Source: Isochrysis galbana (taxonomy: Eukaryota; Haptophyta; Isochrysidales; Isochrysidaceae). Taken from it: DNA of 64,000 bases. Shown here piece after piece: positions 10,861 to 22,062 of the stretch. The translations under genes and the position numbers were made by a program. The stretch is taken from assembly GCA_018136815.1 (NCBI GenBank), contig CM030933.1, forward strand, positions 7,714,284 to 7,778,283, read 5' to 3'. Below the pieces are notes generated by a model that saw only the letters and a list, made by a program, of their open reading frames with translations, was not told the origin of the DNA and searched no databases. The first letter of the stretch is position 1. Every line of letters begins with the position of its first letter.

Positions 10861-11835
10861 CTAACCCAAACGGGGCGAAAACTAACCACATCTGGACGGA
10901 CGGCCAGGCGTCGGCACCAGGGCAACTCAGCAACGCGCAGACATGCGACACAGGGGAGGCCGACACAACGAGGGCAGATCTCGTTGGGGAGATAGATATG
11001 ACCGATAGACGAGAGAAGACAAAAGACGGTCATGGAACATTTGATGACAACAAGAGAAGGTAAGAGAAGAGGGCCGGAGGCGACGGACGGCACGCCGAGG
11101 GAAAGAACCTGCCGCGGGGGGGGCGAGGGACCGAGGGCACGGCGGGGCAGCGTGGGAGGGCGCGAGGCCAATCTCGGAGCGAGATCGCGTCCTTTCTCTC
11201 GCGGAGCGCGGAGAGACCCCCCACGAGACATCTTGGGACCGGAGAATGTTTTGGACGAATCTTCCTGTCGTCGGCCGAGGAGATGCGGACGGAGAGAGAG
11301 AGAGAGAGTCTCGCAGAGCGACTGCAGAACGAGAAGTCGAAGTCATGCCGGTTTATTACCTTAAACGAGCCAACAATTATAGTAACAGCAAAAACAAAAT
11401 TCGAATCGCAAATTTCGAGACCAAAATCTGCAAACCTGGACTTGAGACCATGGGGAATCCGAATCTGTGTGTCTTGTGCGTCAGTGGCAACACGGGTAAC
11501 TGTTCAATTGTAATTGTGAGCGCGTACCTTACACGAATATTCATGCCTACAGCCTTCAGATGGGCAGGAATACAACAACGGCAGACGGCAGCGGAATTTC
11601 GTGCCATGTTTAGCCCCAGCCCATTGGGGCCCAGTGATGGATGGCAGCAGTGTGTAGGCGAAGGGTAACATCGCAAAGGGAACCACCCTCTCCGAAAGAC
11701 CGCTAGACGACGTTGCCACTCTCAGGCTTAGATCTCGCACATCATACAAGAAAACTCCTGTGATTGTGTATATTTAGTCCAAACAAGACGCCTCTTCTGC
11801 TTCTCTAAGAGCACCGGACTAGAGACCAATAGCAC
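10861..11835. other. Interval between copy A gag and the next gene; probable element leader or LTR
   Basis: No convincing gene. Copy A's leader or 5' LTR should lie here, but no second LTR copy is available to fix the borders. The stretch 11045-11330 is purine-rich and includes a short GA run at 11290-11310; from about 11340 the DNA is more A/T-rich. Short open frames here have no recognisable content. Confidence 0.4.
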
Positions 11836-12870
11836 ATGGCTGCGGCATGCGCCCACATCGTGTCCATCACAGTGGGCCGCGAGACGGAACTAACGAGGCT
11901 GAGCTCGTGGCCAGAGGAGCTTGCTTCTTCATCGACCAACCAGCCGCTCTGCTACGCCCCGTGCATGCGCGGTACCCTGCGCTGCGCCGCAGTCCATGCA
12001 GTTGCACAGCAATGGCGCAAAGCAGTGCTTCACTCGTGCGTCGAGGAGCCTGGCGGCAACGAAAGAGGGCACGAAGGAGTGTGCGCCTTCCGATTCTTGC
12101 TGGACAACCTGGATAATCAGAATTGGTCCCACGTCTACTTTGCACACGGAGACATCTACACGCCACATCACGGTTGGTCGAGGAGGGCGCTGCAGAAGCT
12201 GGTACGCCAGCGTGGCGAATGGCCCGAGTGGCCGGCGGCGGCAGCGGATGTGCATCGCGGCATTCTCTCCGCCAACTATGTCGCCGCCAGCTTCGGTCCG
12301 CGGGACTTCTGGCACGTCGCGATCACCTGGTGGCTTCAAACTTTCGTGCAATACAAAGACGAAAAGATGGCGCAGCAAGCTGCAGCTTGGGAACAGCATG
12401 CATCGCCCGGTCATGCTGTGTGGCCCCTTCACAATGGTACGCTTCGGTTTCCGATGTCGTTCATGTTTAGCGTCGACAGAAGAGCTGCGCTGGGTCGCTC
12501 AGCACGCTTTTACCGAGCCCAATATTTGCTCTGTAAACGGGGTGTCCGCGTATTGCCTGGCCACTCTAACGGCCATGCAGCACCGTGGACACGCATGAAT
12601 CCGGCAGAACGCGCGATCAATTATAATCCGCTCGTGTGGGGGCACGTGAACGAACGATTACCCATATTCTTGTTTGGGCGCGATTTGGTCGAACGGCACT
12701 TCGAAGAATGCCTGCTAGACGAGAGTGTGCAACATTTTGAGATGAATTGTAGCGTTGCTCCTCAGCGGCGAAGGAAGGATGATTTAAAGCGCAAGCATTT
12801 AACTCCACCATGGCCCTCGCCCTCTGCGGCGTGTGCAGCAGGGGATGATTCCTGCGGCCAGGTGGGCTAA
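11836..12870 (+). CDS. DUF3431-like protein
   Basis: 344 residues, single exon, starting at ATG 11836 (MAAACAHIV). The middle resembles eukaryotic DUF3431 proteins, thought to be glycosyltransferase-like: a FLLDNLDNQNWSHVYFAHGD segment (residues ~87-106), where the family has an aromatic/acidic 'HGD' block, and later FPMSFMFSVDRRAALGRSAR (~207-226), matching the family's conserved 'G..FAVSR.RI' element. The N-terminal strand of the fold is weak and I see no signal peptide, so an upstream exon could be missing. The C-terminal ~60 residues are polar and probably disordered. Its function is not known from the sequence; the family link is by motif recall, not a search. Confidence 0.6.
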   Translation: MAAACAHIVSITVGRETELTRLSSWPEELASSSTNQPLCYAPCMRGTLRCAAVHAVAQQWRKAVLHSCVEEPGGNERGHEGVCAFRFLLDNLDNQNWSHVYFAHGDIYTPHHGWSRRALQKLVRQRGEWPEWPAAAADVHRGILSANYVAASFGPRDFWHVAITWWLQTFVQYKDEKMAQQAAAWEQHASPGHAVWPLHNGTLRFPMSFMFSVDRRAALGRSARFYRAQYLLCKRGVRVLPGHSNGHAAPWTRMNPAERAINYNPLVWGHVNERLPIFLFGRDLVERHFEECLLDESVQHFEMNCSVAPQRRRKDDLKRKHLTPPWPSPSAACAAGDDSCGQVG

Positions 12871-13368
12871 TCGTTACTGTTTGGTATGCACGCCCAAAGT
12901 CCACACTTCTACGCCAGTACCAAGGACCAAGGTTCATATTTGATTCATTGTCGTTGTACTCTGCCACGCACACGAGAGCGCACACGATAGTGGTTAATGG
13001 GCTTCGAAACAATAAACTCTTTAATATTATTCTTGCCGTGCGCGCAGCCTTGGGCCCATTACTCTCACGGACGCGATCTACACCCCGATGCACCCGGCCC
13101 TATGCCCACACGCCCATGATGCGACGCACTACGCACTAAGGTCGTTAGGTCGTTTGCCTTCATTTGGTACCCCCGCGGGCGCGACCGCAACTTCTTTACG
13201 GGTAGAGCGTGAGTGCGCGTGACGGAGGGGGAGAGAAGAGGGGGGAGAGGGGGGGTCGAATCGCCACACTACAAAAAATTGTGTGTTGCCCCGAGACACA
13301 CACACAAGCGCACCCTCCCTCTCTAGAAATCACCACCGTTGCCGTGCTGCACCAGAACACTAGATAGA

Positions 13369-13440
13369 AGGTGTCGTTCCGTCAATTGTGGGACATCAGT
13401 CGAATTGAGCGATCAATGTCCACAGTTGTATTATAGTCAC
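13369..13440 (+). repeat. Dispersed repeat with GTTCCGTC...GTGGGACAT end, copy 1
   Basis: Nearly identical to 61864-61938 and related to 37139-37240 (+) and 45345-45445 (-). The shared core is GTTCCGTC, then TRTGGGACAT, a GTCGAATTGAGC-like stretch and ATGTCC. Probably the end of a DNA transposon or MITE; no transposase is visible. Confidence 0.6.
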
Positions 13441-13505
13441 GCGCGCGCCTCTGCTCGTGTCCTTACCCCCCGAGTCGGCGGGAGGATTGTTGTTCCACGA
13501 AGCAA

Positions 13506-13540
13506 CTATCAGTAAACTGATAGGGTCATGGAGCGCGCGC
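13506..13540 (+). repeat. Hairpin repeat family, copy 1
   Basis: An 8-bp perfect stem CTATCAGT/ACTGATAG with an AA loop (13506-13523), followed by GGTCATGG. The same hairpin and follow-on occur at 47602-47630. Related hairpins are at 48240, 55066, 55199 and, reversed, near 57000. Confidence 0.6.
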
Positions 13541-14445
13541 CGCTCCCCTCCTCTGCTGCCGCCACCCCCGTCGCGCCGGCCGAAGCGGGCCGCGACCACT
13601 GCCGCGCCGACGAAGCGAGCGCGAGCCACCACCAAGGCCGACCAAGTGAGCACGAGCCACGGCCCGTGCCACCACCCGTAAGCCCCACACCAGCAAGGCC
13701 ACCATGGCCGCCTTGGCCACACACTCCAGCTCCTCCCTCCCGACACCCATGGCCAGCCCCAAAGTGGGCCAGGACGACAGAAGCACACCTCCCATAGGGC
13801 AAAGCCTACGGGTTGGGCCCCTACACAGCCGTGGCTCTAGCCACGCGCGACCTCAACCCACCCCAATAGGGGCCTGTGCTGTGTCTGTGTACGCATCATT
13901 GTATGCACAAAGCACAGGCCCCGGGGCCGAATGTCCATGAAGGCTGACAAGCCGGACTCAAAGAGGCCATTAGGCCGCACTTCCACTCATCCCACGCGGG
14001 AGGCAGCCGGCGTGTCGAGGGCGAGCCCCACGGCCCACGGCAAGAACATCACAACACACAACAAGCCCAAGCATCACCATAGCAGAACACGCAGCCCTTG
14101 AGGGCGCACACTCACAGACGGAGGCGACCTGGCAACGCTGCGACGTGACTCGCTTCTATCTTCTCACACCTGCTCTTAGCACTGACCAACTCCTCGCTTG
14201 GAGCGAACATAAGCCGAAGGGTGCCCTTAGCGGCGTCCTCGTAATCTTTCCGGTTCAGCGTTACATTTGGGACATGGTCCAACCACAGGGAGAACTTCGC
14301 CTTGGTGCCTCGGCCACCACTCCAAAGTGGGGTCTGAGGCGACTGGAGCCGTTGAGATGGGCCCCAGTCATGGCCGGATCCGGCTCCAGTCATCCCCGGA
14401 TGCGTAGCCCGCGCCTCTGGGCGAATCCTCCACCCAGCTAGGCGA

Positions 14446-14945
14446 ATGCGCGAATGCCCGAAGATAGTCAAGATACTCGAGACGCTCAACAACTTGGCGC
14501 GATACACACCCCGGAGCGATAGAAACAAAGAAGAGGTCATCCTCGATAACCTTTTCATAAACCCCGGGGGCAAAACACCAAGATCGCTCACCATACTCTA
14601 CATTCTAGCATGGAGATATATCATAACAGACTTCTACAGAATACACTACGACTACGACGGCGTCGCATTCTCAGAAGAATCGGTGCTCTGATAAGAACGC
14701 GAGACAGATACACGACTTTAATTAAGCAAAGCTCTGCTGTATGGGAACACAACAGACTCGGCTAGGACCGCCCAGGCAGGCATGGGCAGACAGCCGAAAA
14801 AAAGGATTGACATGAACGATATATACCCAATATTCACAATAGGCACACGAAGAAATCTAGAACCCAGCTTAGAGCTACAAACACTTACCAACTCGCTGGG
14901 AGTGGCACATATAATAGCCGGGGAACCCGGGGCAAAACACGCCTG
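14446..14945 (+). pseudogene. Degenerate coding relic, probably from a retroelement
   Basis: An 81-codon open frame (14446-14691) contains an aromatic, hydrophobic run (SLTILYILAWRYIITDFYRI) unlike the disordered junk frames around it. After its stop, protein-like stretches continue in shifted frames (RDRYTTLIKQSSAVWEHNRL near 14700; DMNDIYPIFTIGTRRNLEPS near 14810). The A/T content is higher than in neighbouring DNA. This looks like a frame-broken remnant of a longer coding sequence. I suspect a retroelement C-terminus but recognise no diagnostic motif. Confidence 0.35.
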
Positions 14946-16034
14946 CTGACTGCTGACTGTTCAGACGGGGGCCCACATTGTGGCTTGGCACTCACGACGT
15001 ATAGAGATACACCGGAAGCCGACACGTACATTGGGGACACACGCAACACGGGCACCGCTAGCTGAACAAGTGCATCTGACCACTAATAGGCCTGCCCAAA
15101 ACCCGCACTCTGAACCAGGCCCATGGTAGCGCACCTGGGCCGAACCCCAGATACCAAAGACAAAGGAATGACGGGGGGAAAGAAAGGGGAAGAGGTGGAG
15201 GGAAGTGAAGTGAAGGGCGATATCAGTGTAGATAGGGGGGTACCCTAGTATAGTAGGAGTGTAGCCCAGAAATCTTCAGATGTCAAATGTTTTTTTTATC
15301 CTCATCCTCCGTTGTAGGCACAAAACATCTCAACATATACATATGAATGACATATGACCAGAGGGAGGACATGCCTTGAGGTGGCGGCGCTCCCCATGCC
15401 TAGCGCAAGGGTATAGCGCCCTTACCCGTACCCAGTCATCTATCCTTCCCCACAGCTCCCCTCTGATGATCTGCTCCTCGCCCTCCCATTAGGCTCCCCC
15501 GCCACGAGACCAAAACACCAAAACAGGATCATGGCGTGGGGAGACTTTCGACTTTCGGCGCGCGCGCCTATGCCACCGTCCAAATATGGAGGGTCATGTT
15601 GAGGCAGTTTCAAATACGGTGAATACGTTCTGTATTTGGCCTTCATCCAATAAATACGGTAAATACGTATTATACGAATCTCGAATCTCCCTCCCATCTA
15701 GGGCTGTAGCAATCCACGGAGTGTGAAGTGGGGGGGGGGGGGGGGGGGGACAGCGACCGGCCACACTCTGTGTGGGCCGCAACCGCTCTCTGTGTGTCGG
15801 GGAGCGCGTCCCATTTCTTTTTTCCCCTTTGCTTTTCCTGCTGGACACCTCCGAGTCGGTCGCCGCGCGCGCGGAGAGCGGCGCTCGCTCGCTCGGCCAC
15901 CGCTGGGCCTCCCCACCTCTGCCCTCCAGAACCCCGCCCCTCCCTCCCCCTCACCCCATCCACCCACCCACCCACCCCCCACCCCACCCACCGTATCCCT
16001 CCCTCCCTCCCCGCCTTGTACACACGCTACGTGG
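14946..16034. other. Intergenic region upstream of the 16035 gene
   Basis: No gene. It contains a reversed copy of the ATCTGAAG...CTGGGCTA motif (15262-15281) and a poly-G run at 15729-15750. A strongly C-rich stretch (15940-16020) directly precedes the next ATG and may be its 5' leader. Confidence 0.5.
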
Positions 16035-17177
16035 ATGTGGACCACGCCCTCCTCCCAGCCTCACGAGGAAGAGCAGCTCAATGAGACAGAGCTCGACGAC
16101 AGAGCCCACGAGCCGACGCCGTTCTATGCAGATGAGGGCACGTTTGACCCACGATTTAACATGTGGCTCGCGCCTCACGCGGGCCATGGGCCGCACGCGG
16201 TGGAGGAGGGCTCAGAGCCGCGCATTGAGTTGTCCGCACTGCAGCCAACGATCGGGGACACAATCTCGCGGTCGTGGTCTGGCGTCGGATGGCCGGGAGG
16301 CACAACCGAGGGAGCGCCGCCGCCAGCGCCTGCATGGCCCAATCCGAGCGCCAACCCATCGGGCAGCGCATCACCCGCATGGTGGGTGCACCGGCCGGCG
16401 TCGCAGATGTTCTATTCGCACTCATTGCCACCGTCTGCCGTGATAGGGGGTTCGTCGGCCTTTACTGACCTTTTGACTGGCGACGGTGAGCTCCAAAACA
16501 GGACGCCAGGCGATTTCGTTGGCAACGTACGACGAGATCCCATTGAATCGACCGTCCAGGCACCGTCAAGGCCGCTTTCCGCCTTCCGGCGCAGCGGCAG
16601 GCAATTGACGATGATGGTTCCACCGAACCAAGTAGAGCCTACCATCTCATCGCCTATGAGCAGTCCGCATGCGGGCAGAGTCGAGCAATTCCAAGCGGAT
16701 CTCTCACTCAACCACGGTCGTGAGGTGCAGCACGAAGGACGGCGTGACCGTACTGAGTTAGGTGGACAAACGGCCTGGTCTCGACCGAATTTATCCCGCG
16801 CGTCAGTCACTATGTACGACCTCTCCCAACGGCATGCGATCGTCGCGTCGGCACCAAGGCGGCCACGGCGCGCTTTATCGATTGCTGTTGATGGGGCGCC
16901 TCCGCAACCTACCTCAGCGGGTCGTGGTAGAGGGATTGGGTCTCCTATCTTGGAGCAAGGAGTCATCTGGGGTGCACATGCTTGCCAAGGCGTGCCCGGA
17001 GCATCGGCGCCGGATATCCTGATGCCGTGGAACGAAGGCATTGTCTCTATCGCAGACATGCACAAGCCTGCGCAACATGTGGCTGGCATGCCACGTGCTC
17101 CAGTCGTTGGTGCTCATGCACATCTTCGAGATTTAGCCATGATGGGAGGACTCGTCACTTCATCGCGATCAATCCAG
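16035..17177 (+). CDS. Unrecognised Ser/Pro-rich protein, first exon (gene cut by gap)
   Basis: 381 codons from ATG 16035 (MWTTPSSQPHEEEQLNETEL) to a good donor, CAG|GTGAGC, at 17177/17178. The frame extends further upstream, but that sequence is the C/CT-rich leader, so I start at the first sensible Met. Composition is Pro/Ser/Gly/Arg-rich with no hydrophobic core, so the exon is mostly disordered. One segment (RRPRRALSIAVDGAPPQPTS) has the look of a phosphorylated linker. The rest would lie across the N run at 17347-17446; no downstream exon can be assigned. It converges on the glycosyltransferase gene, whose end falls in the same gap. Confidence 0.55.
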
Positions 17178-17346
17178 GTGAGCCCGCCACCACAGCAAGA
17201 CATACACATATCCATAAGACGGCACGCAAAGATGTGCACGCGCCTGACAGCGTAGTGCTCCACCCCCATGTATGGCCTTTGACGGGTTACGTTCAGTGGC
17301 CATCCACCCGAGTAACTCCACAAACGCACCCTGCAACTCTCGGCTG

Positions 17347-17446
17347 NNNNNNNNNNNNNNNNNNNNNNNNNNNNNNNNNNNNNNNNNNNNNNNNNNNNNN
17401 NNNNNNNNNNNNNNNNNNNNNNNNNNNNNNNNNNNNNNNNNNNNNN
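17347..17446. other. Assembly gap (100 N)
   Basis: Exactly 100 undetermined bases, the usual placeholder for a gap of unknown size. Both flanking genes lose their ends in it. Confidence 0.99.
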
Positions 17447-19114
17447 TTGTTTGGCAAACGTGAAGAAAAGATCACGGCACATAGCAGACTGCTGGCGCAG
17501 AATCGCCTCGTCGGTGAGCAGACGGCGCAGGGCCTCTTCAAAAGGCGCGACCTCTTCGTCACTGGCCTCCTCTTGAACGGCTTTTGCCACGGCTGCGGAG
17601 CGCTGGCGCGCGTCAGGCAGGACTGGATTGGGACCGAGGCGATCTTCCAGCTGCTCATTGGCGACCCTGTGCAGAAGCTCGCCCCGCGCGTGGTCAAAGC
17701 ACAGCCTCGTCTCACAGACGAGTCCATGGTTTAGATTGGCCTCGGGCATGCCAAAGACATCGGAAGAGACGCATGGTACACCACGGAGCAAGGATTCCAT
17801 CACTATCAAGGGGCAACATTCTTGCCAAAGAGACGGGGCAAGGAGCACGCGGGTTTGCCGGAATATGACGTCGACATCATCGTTGGGTGGGAGAAGTGTG
17901 ATGTTGGAACATGCTCGGAGCTTCTCGCGCGAGAGCCCGTCCGTCCATCCAGTGGGCACTGCTGCAAAGTCAACAAGTGGCATGCGGCGGGCGAGGGCGA
18001 GGAGTACGCTCAGGCCTTTCGCTGGGCATGGGCTGACGATCGTCACGAAGCGATGACCTGCCTCCCATGGCCGCATCGGCGGCGGGAGTGAGAGGCTGTA
18101 TCCCGAACCCACCTCGCCGTTCGCTCCCCGCTCTTTCCGGCTATGGAAATAATGGTAATCAGCAGCCCAGAGCGGTTGCGTCTTCAAGCTCGGGTCTTTC
18201 GGTCCCCAGCGGTCAATGTATCGGCAGTGGTGTGTGCACGGAGAGAGAATCCAGTCCATACGTCGCAGTAAGGCTACGTGTCCCGGCTGGGGTGCGTGCC
18301 TGCGGAACGGCCCGAACGGGGGCAGGTAGTAGTTGTGCGCCATCGCCCATCGTTGCGTTGCCTGCAATGCACACGTGAGTTCAAGAAGCGCAACCTCTAT
18401 GGAGAGCGAGAGAACCACATCATAGTGACGTCCGCTCAGGGCGGATACCAAAGCCTGGTGTTCACCGATGAGCACGTCGTACTCCTCCCAGTGGTGGACC
18501 CCCAGCGCAATTGGCTCAGCATCGGCGGCTGCGGCCAACGTCGAGCTGGCAGTAGATGTGCTGCCATGTTTGTGTGGGAGAAGGGCATATACCAGGCCCT
18601 CAGGGCACGGCTTGGGAATTAGCGCAAGAATATCCGCAGACGAGTGCCCACAGAGCCGCTTGACCTCGCGGACGAGCGCGAGGCTCGCACGGGTGGCGCC
18701 GCCGTACGAGTCGCCCGAGAAGTAACCAGTGTGTGCAATCACTGCAACGCGCATCCCTCGAAGAGATCCGGGAGAGGGGATGCCATTGCTCGTGCCAGGG
18801 GCACTGTGCGCCGAGCAGGCGCCAGCGGATGGCGCAGATCTATTCGATTCATCCACACCGGCACCGCCGCTCCACCCGCCAACTCTATCGCCGCCACGCG
18901 CACCGTCAGGAGGGTCCTCGGCAGTCTGCACGGCTCGCACGAGCCTCTCCGCCTCTTCTCCGTGGATCTCGAGCTCTGCGAGGGCGGCGCGGAGGTCGGC
19001 GATGATTCGGAGGAGCGGGAGTGTGAGCTCCTCCTCTTCCACAAGCCTGGGTGCCAGGTGGTCCAGGGCGTGCGCCTCGAGCAGCTCGCGCAGGCTAGAG
19101 CCACCGCCGGCCAT
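17447..19114 (-). CDS. GT4-family glycosyltransferase with N-terminal SAM-like segment; C-terminus in gap
   Basis: 556 codons from ATG 19114 (MAGGGSSLRELLE) to the gap. The frame is open upstream to 19201, but only over CT-rich sequence. Residues ~8-50 (LRELLEAHALDHLAPRLVEE then LTLPLLRIIADLRAALAEL) look like a sterile alpha motif. A polar linker follows, then a GT-B fold starting MRVAVIAHTGYFSGDSYGGA (~120). The second Rossmann half has SPCPAKGLSVLLALARR and the family's EX7E motif in ECCPLIVME, then the nucleotide-sugar loop residues of a retaining transferase. This is the GT4 (glycosyl transferases group 1) pattern: transfer from a nucleotide sugar with retention. Donor and acceptor are not predictable. 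No signal peptide or membrane span is seen, so it is probably cytosolic. Only a few C-terminal residues should be missing. Confidence 0.85.
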
Positions 19115-20059
19115 CGGCGGCCGCCCGCGCTCGCGCTCGCCCTCCCCTCCCCTCCCACGGGGGGTAATGCAACCTCTCCTCTCCCCCTTTCCGCTCCTCA
19201 CATCGCATACTAGCCTCTCTCTCTCCCTCTCTCTCTCTGTTTGATGGTTGACCTGACCTCTCTCTCTTCTCTCTCGGCTCGTCCCTTCTCACGGCTCTCA
19301 CCGTCCCTCTCCTGCGTGCTCCCCGCCATCCGCCCATCCTCCCCGATCGCGCGCTCTCTCTTCCTAATTCAACCATCAAAATCTATATATAGCATATGTC
19401 ACGTGGTTTGTTTGTGAGGGTTGATGTGTTGATGTTTTGTCGAGTGCTGTTCGGATCAAACAGGGGGGGTTTCGTAGATATGTGAGATCAAGACCTGAGT
19501 GTGGGAACGTGGGAACGTATGGGTGTGAGTGACAAGATTATGTGTGAGTTGGGTGGGTGGGTGTGGGCTGGGCTGGGCTGCGGGCTGCACACCGAGGGGA
19601 TTCCTGCGAGAGAACTAAATATAGGAGGGAGGAGGGTGGTGGACCCGATCTCAATTGCTCAGGGGGCGCGCGCGCCAGGAGAGGGGGGGGGGGGGGGTCC
19701 TGAGACACAGCACGTGGGGGGGAGGGGAAGAAAAAGAGAAAAAGTGACAGAGAAGAGAAGGAGGGTCTGGTCTCTCCCGCCTCGCAGCCGAGGAGAGAAG
19801 ACTCGTCGGGAGAGATCTCTTGTTCCCTCTCTCTCTTCTCTCTCGTCGTCCTTTCGATGCTTCATGAATCTGGAAACCCGCGAACATCTTAGTAAACGTT
19901 GTAGAGGCCCGTAGTTCACCCTCCCCCGCCCCCTCGCCGCTATCTCTCTCCCCGTCTCTCTCCTCCCGGCGCGGGAGAGGGACGACGCCTCGCACAGGTC
20001 GCTCGCCTCGCTCCCGGACAGCCCTGCGCGTGTGCAGCAGGCGCCCCTCGCCGCCAACA
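19115..20059. promoter_or_regulatory. Divergent promoter region between GT4 and hydrolase genes
   Basis: The genes on either side start away from each other. The interval has CT-rich blocks next to each start (19150-19320 and 19830-20000) and a TATATATA-like stretch near 19383-19390. CT-rich leaders recur before other genes here (16035, 52007, 61483), which suggests an initiator or 5'UTR style of this genome. Confidence 0.4.
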
Positions 20060-21496
20060 ATGGCGCTCCCCTTCAAGAAGGGCTTCCTCACCGAGCCGGC
20101 GCCAGGTGGTGGCTCCTCTCGCCTGCAGAGGAAGAAGGCAGCGGCTCTGCCCGATGAGGCCTTCCTCCCTACGCAGAGCTACGACCTACTCGACGACGAC
20201 GAGCAGACGGCCGACCCCATGGTCGCCGAGATCGAGAGCTCGGAGCAGGCGTACCAGTACTCGGTCGAGTACTGCCGCGCCCACTGCAACCAGTTCAACC
20301 AGGGGCTCATGAAGCTCGACCCAATGGTCAACGTCGCCTTCGCCAACGACCTGCGCGCTGTCCAGTTCAATCGGAAGATGTGGGGCCATCACGACGGGTC
20401 GGGCCGCGGGGGCGAGCAGAGGACGATGCTCTTGCCCTCGGGCATCGTGCTCAACTACCTCGAGTGGGGCAGCGAGCAGGCGCCTCCAATTGTGATGCTC
20501 CACGATGTGTGCGACTCATGCCACATCTGGGATGATGTGGCTCAGCCGCTTGCAGACAGCTACCGTATCCTCGCGATCGACTTCCGAGGCCACGGGGCGT
20601 CGTCCAGGTCTCCCCGCCATGAGTACGGGATCGACTTCTTGGTCGAAGACCTGCACGAGTTGGTAGTCCGGCTCTCGCTGAATGGGCGGGACTGGGGCGG
20701 AGCGTACACAAGGCCCTGGGTGCTCTGCGGCAAGGGCATGGGAGGAGCGGTTGCTGTGGCGTACGCTGCCAGGCACGAGGGCCGTGTTGCGGGTGTGATG
20801 CTGTGGGATTACGACCCTGACTTCCCAAAGGAGCGCTTGTGCTTCTCGCCGTACCAGGCCGGTCATTTCCGCGGTCAAGAGCCCCTCGCTGCGCTACTCG
20901 CTCAGCAGATGGGCCTGAAGGACGACGCGAAATATCTCGCTATCACATTCACCAACCGCTGCGAACACATCGATCCGAACGATGAGAAGGCTGGTTGCCG
21001 CTTCCGGGTTGACCCATACTTCTTCCTCGCCGACATGTCTCAGGGACTTGCTTGGACTCAGCTGCGTGCAATCGCTCCACGCACACATATCCTGCTCGTG
21101 CACAACCAGTCAAGTTTGGACTGGACGTACGAGCGTGCAATGGAGGTTTCGCGGATGCTCCAGGAGCCCTCCGAGCACGGGGATGCGCGCGGGGTAAGAC
21201 TGGTCGTCGCGAGCCGCGGCACGATGCTTGACGAAGAGAAGAACCTTGTCGAAGACCTGCAGAAGCTCTACGGCGGCATCGCCGCTCACATCCGGACCTT
21301 CGCGGACGGCATCGACAAGGCCGCGCGCGCAAAGTTGCGAGCCGAGGGGACAGTACGCTATGAAAGAATCGCGCAGGAGGAGATTGATGCGAAGATGGCC
21401 GAGCGCGAGGCCATCCGGCAGGCGGCCAGGGAAGCCGCCGGCTTCATGGCGAAGGAGGACCCACCACCCCCAACGTTTGCCGACTTCGATGATTGA
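20060..21496 (+). CDS. Alpha/beta-hydrolase-fold protein, probable pseudoenzyme
   Basis: 478 residues from ATG 20060 (MALPFKKGF), single exon. The fold is clear: PPIVMLHDVCDSCHIWDDVA (~145-164), then ILAIDFRGHGASS (~175), then the nucleophile-elbow strand VLCGKGMGGAVAVAYAARH (~220). The elbow normally reads G-x-S-x-G with the catalytic Ser; here it is GKGMG, so Ser is Gly. The oxyanion HG after strand 3 is HD, and the region where the catalytic His should sit (VASRGTMLDEEKNLVEDL) has none. The last ~60 residues form a charged helix (ERIAQEEIDAKMAEREAIRQ). The long N-terminal extension (~110 residues) is not part of the fold. A binding or scaffold role is more likely than hydrolysis. Confidence 0.85.
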   Translation: MALPFKKGFLTEPAPGGGSSRLQRKKAAALPDEAFLPTQSYDLLDDDEQTADPMVAEIESSEQAYQYSVEYCRAHCNQFNQGLMKLDPMVNVAFANDLRAVQFNRKMWGHHDGSGRGGEQRTMLLPSGIVLNYLEWGSEQAPPIVMLHDVCDSCHIWDDVAQPLADSYRILAIDFRGHGASSRSPRHEYGIDFLVEDLHELVVRLSLNGRDWGGAYTRPWVLCGKGMGGAVAVAYAARHEGRVAGVMLWDYDPDFPKERLCFSPYQAGHFRGQEPLAALLAQQMGLKDDAKYLAITFTNRCEHIDPNDEKAGCRFRVDPYFFLADMSQGLAWTQLRAIAPRTHILLVHNQSSLDWTYERAMEVSRMLQEPSEHGDARGVRLVVASRGTMLDEEKNLVEDLQKLYGGIAAHIRTFADGIDKAARAKLRAEGTVRYERIAQEEIDAKMAEREAIRQAAREAAGFMAKEDPPPPTFADFDD

Positions 21497-21863
21497 TCGG
21501 TTGATGCGGGCAGTGCTGACTGATCCAATACTATTCTTCATGGAGGTTGAGAAGTGGAAGCCACCGAGGAGCAGCCAGGAGCAGTTGAGAGCACTACAAT
21601 ACGTGATTCTCGTCTATTTGCTATATGTGTGGCGGGACATCCTCATGGGTGAAGGGAGTCTATGGGGACAATAGAAGAGTAATGGAAGTCACCAATAATA
21701 CTACTAGTACCAACTACGTTCATACTTTTTTCGCCATGGAGAGGCAACTCGTGCCCTCCCCACCAGGCCTTAATCCCCGCATTCATGCTCATGCTATGGC
21801 CATACTAGCAGTGAGGCCTGGCGTGCCACCTCAGTCTCACGCAATCTCTCTTGCTTGGCATTG

Positions 21864-21894
21864 TCGCATTCATTCATCCTAGATGATGCGATTT
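21864..21894 (+). repeat. Direct repeat with imperfect palindrome, left copy
   Basis: Shares TGTCGCATT and a 24-base block (21871-21894) with 23269-23296. The block is an imperfect palindrome centred on CCTAGA. The left copy has an extra CATT. The second copy lies where copy B's leader appears to begin. Confidence 0.55.
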
Positions 21895-22062
21895 CGGATA
21901 AAGGATAAAGGTACCTAGCTGCTCTAGCTTTGTAAACACTGTATACTACCTCCGTTCCATTTCTCAGACGTCAAGGAGGCTTAAAACAATAACAGTTAGC
22001 TAGACACAAATATTGGGGCCCCGCCACAGATATCAGAGGCGCGGTCGAGCTTGGTACTCCGG

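Larger units (their letters stand above)
12871..14445. other. Intergenic repeats, no supported gene
   Basis: Contains a copy of the GTTCCGTC/GGGACAT repeat (13369-13440) and a hairpin repeat (13506-13523), followed by GC-rich DNA with several overlapping frames in opposite directions and no recognisable product. A minus-strand frame at 14112-14594 (160 codons) has no motif I can identify. Confidence 0.5.

Noticed and set aside
17114..17346. Extension of the GT4 frame across the N run to 17114
   Set aside because: The frame only continues because N codons are not stops. The residues left of the gap have no glycosyltransferase character and overlap the other gene's exon and donor.
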